From positions 89,501 through 153,500 of the forward strand of contig JAIVFH010000052.1 of the NCBI GenBank assembly GCA_025765595.1: DNA of 64,000 bases. The letters are read 5' to 3'. The notes under the pieces are model-generated. The model was not told the origin of the DNA, made no database searches, and was given only the letters and a program-made list of their open reading frames with translations. Of this stretch, positions 57,423 through 64,000 are shown piece after piece. How positions within the stretch are numbered: position 1 is the stretch's first letter; each line of letters opens with the position of its first letter. This DNA is from Obelidium mucronatum (Eukaryota > Chytridiomycota > Chytridiomycetes > Chytridiales > Chytriomycetaceae). Position numbers and translations under genes: made by a program.

Positions 57423-57909
57423 TTGGAGAATCGCTTCAGTGGTGTTTGTTGAAATTCAAATCATTTCCCAACAACCCAACTCCAGCAGTGGGGTTTGAAC
57501 GTACCACACATCGGTCCTTCGTGGGGTACTTCTTGGATACGATCCAAGGAACGGACATGGTCCAAGGTATCAATAGACGCCATTGCTGCGGTCGCCGCTG
57601 TACTCTGCTGATGCAATGGTCACTTTTGACTTCTTCTGATGGACGCTGTCTCGGGCTCGATTCCTCTGGTTTTTATCATATTTGTTCTTTCCTCCTTCTT
57701 TTCTTTTTGGTATGCTGACTGGTGCTCGGCTGGCATAATCAGGATGCATGGGATTGGAACTCAACAGCCATATCATGGATTGCGAATCCAAAGTTTGGAA
57801 AGGACCAGGTACAATAACCACATTTACTTTTTCACCTGCTTTGGTTCTGTAGAAGCGTTCGTGGAATTCGGAAAGGGGGGGAGGACTTTGGGGATATTGT
57901 ATGAGGCTA
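57423..57909. other. 5' flank of the SHPRH-like gene up to block Y copy 2
   Basis: 487 bases. Frames present are short and show no domain. The region must hold the SHPRH-like promoter. It joins block Y at 57910 with no target-site duplication that I can see. Confidence 0.4.
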
Positions 57910-58447
57910 TATCAAGAATGCAGACTTGTTTGCAGAATGCCAGGGAGAGCTGGATTCGCTGTTGACTGTTTGCGTCAAAGTGTTGCCTCAATGTGGGGGC
58001 TGGCCGCCGAATGGAACTGCGGATGATTCCGTGTGTTGGAAGCTGGCCATGTCGTGTTTGAAATCATTTGGTAGTGATGGTGCATGGCGCGCCTGGAGAA
58101 GTCGATGAGGAGGAGCCTGGAAGGGAGGAAAGGGAGTTTCTCTGGCGGTGGTGGCCACTGTTACACTTGACCGGCCTTTCACGTACTCTTGAGGACTGCG
58201 TTCTCATAAGCGGTGTGCGTTGAGTCAATGTCCAATGTTGGTTCCGCTTTTACTCAGTCTCATGCGAAAACCGTCGTTACCGCCCAACTACCCACCGAAT
58301 TCATCCGTTGAATTGCAATTTCATTCAATGTGTGTGAAGGCCAGTCGGATATTTGTTGAAGCACGGCAGAGAGCATGGGATGACGCTCGGAGTGTTGTCA
58401 AGCCGTTTGAAAGTGTTTTTGTTCCGATGGGATTAGTGGTGCGATGA
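57910..58447 (+). pseudogene. Second copy of the SWI1/ARID1-like C-terminal fragment
   Basis: The frame AECQGELDSLLTVCVKVLPQ continues through KLAMSCLKSFGSDGAW, where copy 1 has a stop, but ends at TGA 58106-58108, where copy 1 reads AGA. Further on, a frame shared with copy 1 gives SQCPMLVPLLLSLMRKPSLP and ASRIFVEARQRAWDDARSVV; copy 2 retains nine bases (AAGCCGTTT region near 58402) deleted in copy 1. Upstream parts of the gene are absent. Confidence 0.7.
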
Positions 58448-58799
58448 TGGTAGGTGTTTCGCATGATGTTTGGTCGAAAGTTGGGGAGGTTTTGTTTTTG
58501 ATGAAAGGCGACGAAGAAACATAATTTGTTTTGTTGATCTGTTTTTGATTGAGAATCTATTCGACATTCTTTCATTGAACCAAAGTAAAGGTATGCCTTC
58601 CATTTCTGAATCAACAACATAGAGTGAGTGCTCATTGATGGACATCCCTGTACCGTGTAAGGCAGGAAACGCCTCCTGCGGAACAGGGTTCTCCACCACG
58701 CCAGGGAGAGGGAGTTGCACCCCCATCGAGCGCCCCAGCGTCGCAAGGTTGCACCTCGCAATCCTTTCGATTCATGAACCACAGTCTTAATCTATTGAA

Positions 58800-61425
58800 A
58801 ATAAATTCTCGGTATAAAAGGAAATCAGCAAAGAGAAAAACCCAAGGCAACGGATGACATACCTGGGGACTTGCCCAGCACACGCCCACATTTCGCCCAG
58901 CACAACCAGCACCATTTGAGCACGCACCACAATGAGTATTGAAAACGCAGAGAGGGCGCGTAGGAGAATTAAATTAACCCCTTTTAACTGCTAGCCTCTT
59001 CGAGACCCCCGAAACGGCCCGGAAACTCATCATTGCAGCGCGTTGCCCAGAGACAAATGGCTTCCATTCATTGCCGTGTGTATCTATTGTAATAAAAAGA
59101 AACACATTCTTGTTTTAGATGGTATCTAATCTAGAAAGAAAGACATACCTGGGGAAACACACAGCAAGGTGAGCACCGCCTGAGTGGCACCACAGTAAGT
59201 ATTGAAAACACAGAGAGGGCGCGTAGGAGAATTAAATTAACCCCTTTTAACTGCTAGCCTCTTCGAGACCCCCGAAACGGCCCGGAAACTCATCACTGCA
59301 GCGACCGCCCAGACGGCCATGGAATTTAAGAGCCAGAGCGTGCTGAACTCGTAATCACTATCGAGAACTCGGTATGTATATTCGAAGAAATGCTCGGTAT
59401 AAAAGGAAATCAGCAAAGAGAAAAACCCAAGGCAACGGATGACATACCTGGGGACTTGCCCGGCACACGCCCACATTTCGCCCAGCACAACCAGCACCAT
59501 TTGAGCACGCACCACAATGAGTATTGAAAACGCAGAGAGGGCGCGTAGGAGAATTAAATTAACCCCTTTTAACTGCTAGCCTCTTCGAGACCCCCGAAAC
59601 GGCCCGGAAACTCATCATTGCAGCGCGTTGCCCAGAGACAAATGGCTTCCATTCATTGCCGTGTGTATCTATTGTAATAAAAGAAACACATTCTTGTTTT
59701 AGATGGTATCTAATCTAGAAAGAAAGACATACCTGGGGAAACACACAGCAAGGTGAGCACCGCCTGAGTGGCACCACAGTGAGTATTGAAAACGCAGAGA
59801 GGGCGCGTAGGAGAATTAAATTAACCCCTTTTAACTGCTAGCCTCTTCGAGACCCCCGAAACGGCCCGGAAACTCATCATTGCAGCGCGTTGCCCAGAGA
59901 CAAATGGCTTCCATTCATTGCCGTGTGTATCTATTGTAATAAAAAGAAACACATTCTTGTTTTAGATGGTATCTAATCTAGAAAGAAAGACATACCTGGG
60001 GAAACACACAGCAAGGTGAGCACCGCCTGAGTGGCACCACAGTAAGTATTGAAAACACAGAGAGGGCGCGTAGGAGAATTAAATTAACCCCTTTTAACTG
60101 CTAGCCTCTTCGAGACCCCCGAAACGGCCCGGAAACTCATCACTGCAGCGACCGCCCAGACGGCCATGGAATTTAAGAGCCAGAGCGTGCTGAACTCGTA
60201 ATCACTATCGAGAACTCGGTATGTATATTCGAAGAAATGCTCGGTATAAAAGGAAATCAGCAAAGAGAAAAACCCAAGGCAACGGATGACATACCTGGGG
60301 ACTTGCCCGGCACACGCCCACATTTCGCCCAGCACAACCAGCACCATTTGAGCACGCACCACAATGAGTATTGAAAACGCAGAGAGGGCGCGTAGGAGAA
60401 TTAAATTAACCCCTTTTAACTGCTAGCCTCTTCGAGACCCCCGAAACGGCCCGGAAACTCATCATTGCAGCGCGTTGCCCAGAGACAAATGGCTTCCATT
60501 CATTGCCGTGTGTATCTATTGTAATAAAAGAAACACATTCTTGTTTTAGATGGTATCTAATCTAGAAAGAAAGACATACCTGGGGAAACACACAGCAAGG
60601 TGAGCACCGCCTGAGTGGCACCACAGTGAGTATTGAAAACACAGAGAGGGCGCGTAGGAGAATTAAATTAACCCCTTTTAACTGCTAGCCTCTTCGAGAC
60701 CCCCGAAACGGCCCGGAAACTCATCATTGCAGCGCGTTGCCCAGAGACAAATGGCTTCCATTCATTGCCGTGTGTATCTATTGTAATAAAAGAAACACAT
60801 TTTTGTTTTAGATGGTATCTAATCTAGAAAGAAAGACATACCTGGGGAAACACACAGCAAGGTGAGCACCGCCTGAGCGGCACCACAGTGAGTATTGAAA
60901 ACACAGAGAGGGCGCGTAGGAGAATTAAATTAACCCCTTTTAACTGCTAGCCTCTTCGAGACCCCCGAAACGGCCCGGAAACTCATCACTGCAGCGACCG
61001 CCCAGACGGCCATGGAATTTAAGAGCCAGAGCGTGCTGAACTCGTAATCACTATCGAGAACTCGGTATGTATATTCGAAGAAATGCTCGGTATAAAAGGA
61101 AATCAGCAAAGAGAAAAACCCAAGGCAACGGATGACATACCTGGGGACTTGCCCAGCACACGCCCACATTTCGCCCAGCACAACCAGCACCATTTGAGCA
61201 CGCACCACAATGAGTATTGAAAACGCAGAGAGGGCGCGTAGGAGAATTAAATTAACCCCTTTTAACTGCTAGCCTCTTCGAGACCCCCGAAACGGCCCGG
61301 AAACTCATCACTGCAGCGACCGCCCAGACAGCCATGGAATTTAAGAGCCAGAGCGTGCTGAACGCGTAATCACTATCGAGAACTCGGTATGTATATTCGA
61401 AGAAATGCTCGGTATAAAAGGGGAA
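58800..61425 (-). repeat. Exon-like tandem repeat array, nine monomers
   Basis: The core word CTTTTAACTGCTAGCCTC starts at 58981, 59244, 59566, 59828, 60091, 60413, 60675, 60937 and 61259; spacings are 263, 322, 262, 263, 322, 262, 262 and 322. By the adjoining sequence the order is A-B-A-A-B-A-A-B-B. The segment A-A-B of about 847 bases is a higher-order unit repeated in tandem (B monomers at 59244, 60091 and 60937). The same acceptor and donor signals as in the shorter array bound each monomer on the minus strand, and in this copy all monomers I checked carry TAA after the KRG end of the shared segment. Plus-strand TATAAAAGG words recur in the longer spacers. Confidence 0.85.
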
Positions 61426-62538
61426 TGAGTATGTATAAAAGGAACAGAAGATGTAGATATAGCATTTTTCATACCTTAACACTGGTCCCGATAACTCACT
61501 CAAGTGAGAGATAAGTCCGCAAAACTAAGGCCCTGTTCAAAGGGACGGTATTTAAAGCGGAGGTTTAGGTTCTTGGCAAAGTAGCGGCATTTTTCCAAGG
61601 CAAGATGGAAGCTGGAAAGTTCACCACGCAGTTGCGTGCTCAAAAAGAGGGGGCGATATTCTTCAGATAGTGGCAGTTTATTTGCATTGACTTGCATCAT
61701 AGTACCTAATGGATTGAAAATAAAGAAAATAAAAGAGGTGGTTAAAATAAGTAAACAGAGGAAAAGAAGAAGAAAGAAATAGTTGAGAGAACAAACAAAC
61801 CATCAAAAAAAACTAGCACAAAATTGAGTGTTTAATCCGGCTTAGAATGCTGTCGCATGAGCGTCCTTTCAGTTTCAAGTAGGTTATGTTGCACGTGAGA
61901 GAGATAGCTCATTGTCCTGAGCGAAAAACGAGAGCACGTGTCTTATGCGAGTTAGTTTAAGTTGCACTAGCAGCCTGTGTGGTGGTCGCAGATATGGGTT
62001 TAGTTAAAAGGAGACATGTCAAGATTGATCATCAAACTGAAGGAAGAACATACTCGCCGAAGGCATATTCGCCGCTCGGATTATTCTTTGGATTCTAACT
62101 GTCACGCATAAGACGAAGGCTGGTGGGGAATAGGGAGGAAGTTGGTTGTTTTTGGAGGAGGAGGAACTTTGTTTTGAGGTGTTTTTTTCTGACAAATTTC
62201 TCGGACGGAATTTGAAGAAAAGACGGTTTGGTGCTTGTCGAGTTTAAAAAGGATCTTGCGATTTAGATGGCCGGTGGAAAATATTATTTTTGCTGTGGGC
62301 AGGGTTAAAGTAGTCCAATTCGATTTTGAGAAGCGTGATTTTGATTTATTTTGGGACTCGGTTTTCTTGTGATGAAGGAGGAATACCAAACCAGGATCTC
62401 GCAGACCCAAAGTATGTATTCCACGCTCATTGTATGTTATGCATATATTCGAAAGTACAAACTCTTTATTCCACACATCACTCACTCACAACTACAAAAA
62501 CAATGAAACCACAGCGACGTCATGGATTTTGAAAGAAA

Positions 62539-62639
62539 ATTTGCCTATAAAAAATGTTGATTTTAATTTGAATCTTCATTGTACTTTATAAAAAAGACAA
62601 AAAGAGAGGGAATTTTGAACGAAAGAATAAATACTTCTT

Positions 62640-62727
<88 letters not shown>

Positions 62728-62797
62728 GACAAAGAGAATGAGGCACTCCATCGTTATTTGTTTTATTTACGTTTGTAAAAAAAAAAATACTTCATCT
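62539..62797. other. Spacer with long poly-T tract
   Basis: No gene. It contains the poly-T run listed separately and is the 3' flank of the SH3 gene. Confidence 0.5.
62642..62721. repeat. Poly-T homopolymer, about 80 bases
   Basis: An uninterrupted run of T from just after TTTCTTTC to TACTTTTGAC. It could be a poly-A tail remnant of a retrocopied minus-strand RNA, an expanded homopolymer, or an assembly artefact. I see no recognisable element body beside it. Confidence 0.9.
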
Positions 62798-64000
62798 CTA
62801 AAACATGAGTTCAACGCAATACAACGGAAAATGACCCTCCATCTCACTCGTCAAATTGTAACCAACACACCATCCATCATCAAACTTTTTCAAAACAACC
62901 ACCCGATCTCCCACCAACACTTCAATCTCATCGGAAAGCTGTGGCGCAAATTGATACACTGCTCGAACAACTTGGGTTTCATCGTATTGTGGTTTCTCAG
63001 ACACAATCGATCGCGCCATGGATCCATATGAGATACTACTGTGTCGCATCAACTTGGAATCTAATTGCGGAGATGCGAGACCAGTTGCTGCTGCAGCAGG
63101 TGGTTTCACCAAACTCGATGCATTGTCAGTCGCATTGCTGAATTTGTTTTGCACAACAATACCGCCTGCTCCGTTCATGGAGATTGTATTGTTTGTGTAT
63201 AATGAGGCACGTTCTGTCAGCAGTATGGGACCAGATGAATCCCTTCGCATGGACTTGTCGAGAGAAATTCGGAAGCTTGAATCACGTGCCTTGTATTTCG
63301 AATTGCCTGATCTTGCCTTGCCAATGCATTCAAGGGGAAAGATTCCGGATTGGTTCAATCGAATGTTGAAGCCATAGGCCCAGTTGTCGTCGTATACTTC
63401 AAACAAGTCCACCTTGTCACCGACATCTTTTTTTTTTTACAAGTTAATTATACTGGAAATGGCAAAAAAGACTTAGAAGTTGAAAGACACTCACATAATG
63501 GAATCTCGTCAGAAAGCTCAGGCATAAAGTTTGCGTGGACATTGTATTGTCTTCCGGGAATAAAAGTGTCTTTGGATGGGACAGGAGGTGGCTCATTTGT
63601 AGGAGGAGATGGTGTCCTTGAATTGCTGGTAGGAGGAAATGAGGTCATCATCGAAGCTGGTGCAGGTTCTTTGGGGGTTATTGGGCGTGATTGTGATTGG
63701 ACACTTTTGGGGGTTGGAGGACGCGGTGTTCCAGCAGAAACCGATCCAGTCAACGCAACAGGAACGCCAACTACAGAAGCAGTAGGAATATCTTTTCCAA
63801 GACAGTTGAGGGGGAATGCACCCTGAGCATGTGTGTATTGGTTGTACCCGTAGCCCCATCCGTCGGGATATTGGTGAGTGACAACAATATAGTCCCCGAC
63901 AGTAAGAGCCAATTCATTAACTGTAGAAGGCATATGAGGATAAATGGCGCGCCACTCTGATAGTTGTTGTTGTTGTTGCTGTTGTTGCTGGTACGCCTGC
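62798..64000 (-). CDS. Multi-SH3-domain protein (5' end outside the window)
   Basis: Two exons are visible, 64000-63495 (open to the window edge) and 63426-62798, with a 68-base intron whose removal restores PLYVGDKVDLFEVYDDNWAY. Three SH3 domains are seen in order: WRAIYPHMPSTVNELALTVG with GWGYGYNQYTHAQGAFPLNC; a second, YNVHANFMPELSDEIPLYVG with NWAYGFNIRLNQSGIFPLEC; and a third at the C-terminus, VRAVYQFAPQLSDEIEVLVG with GWCVGYNLTSEMEGHFPLYC. Each keeps the ALYDY-like start, the G-W pair and the final F-P. Pro-rich linkers separate them and a Gln run lies at the window edge. Such proteins are scaffolds in actin, polarity or signalling complexes; the specific family is not clear. Confidence 0.88.

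Larger units (their letters stand above)
57910..62538. repeat. Block Y, copy 2 (4.6 kb)
   Basis: Partner of 45891-49088, same orientation, offset 12019 at its left end. It differs by scattered substitutions, small insertions and deletions, and five extra array monomers. Confidence 0.92.

Noticed and set aside
46790..61425. CRISPR array
   Set aside because: The repeats are long, contiguous and of two lengths, with no short unique spacers, and the surrounding genes are eukaryotic.
45891..62538. Blocks X and Y as a transposable element
   Set aside because: I found no reverse transcriptase, transposase or integrase motif, no terminal inverted or long terminal repeats, and no target-site duplication at the edges. 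Segmental duplication fits better.

Overview
This is a eukaryotic nuclear window, most likely from an early-diverging (chytrid-like) fungus. Genes are dense on both strands. Introns are short: nearly all that can be placed are 44 to about 100 bases, with GT..AG ends and CTRAC/CTAAT-like branch sites close to the acceptor. Predicted proteins are rich in Ser/Gln/Pro/Glu low-complexity tracts. The set combines general eukaryotic genes (SERCA-type calcium pump, RNase P subunits RPP21 and RPP30, a TCAB1/WRAP53-like WD protein, an ANCHR-like zinc protein, an IRC20/SHPRH-like helicase-ubiquitin ligase, a SWI1/ARID1-like protein) with secreted YHYH-domain proteins. The taxonomic call is inference; the gene calls rest on recognisable motifs and on splice junctions that restore reading frame.

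Layout. 0.4-8.3 kb: C2H2 zinc finger gene (-), RPP21 (-), cyclin (+) divergent from RPP21, F-box/LRR protein with a serine-rich tail (+), and a coiled-coil/zinc-finger protein (-). 8.3-13.2 kb: two tandem minus-strand paralogues sharing an N-terminal coiled coil and an unrecognised C-terminal domain; one adds AT-hooks, the other a GATA-type finger. 13.4-16.8 kb: seven-exon SERCA-type Ca2+-ATPase. 17.0-20.2 kb: tandem YHYH-domain membrane proteins with a homogenised 3' half, and between them a decayed fragment of the next gene. 20.3-33.9 kb: two very large membrane proteins transcribed divergently from start codons only 61 bases apart. 34.0-37.3 kb: TCAB1-like, ANCHR-like and a degenerate mitochondrial-carrier-like gene. 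37.5-40.8 kb: three related small reading frames and a six-exon secreted protein.

40.8-62.5 kb is a rearranged region. A 1.18-kb block (X, from a Gln/Pro-rich gene) and a 3.2/4.6-kb block (Y) each occur twice in the order X-Y-X-Y. Y carries the 3' end of a broken SWI1/ARID1-like gene and an array of repeated exon-like monomers, four in one copy and nine in the other. The single-copy genes between the blocks include an intact F-box/LRR gene, but RPP30 and the SHPRH-like gene both carry in-frame stops and frame breaks. 62.8-64.0 kb holds the 3' part of a multi-SH3 protein that runs off the window.

The best candidates for undescribed biology are the shared C-terminal domain of the 8-13 kb paralogues, the exon-like repeat array, the small-protein family at 37-39 kb, and repeated short motifs in two large disordered proteins. 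No tRNA, rRNA, CRISPR array or autonomous transposon was recognised.
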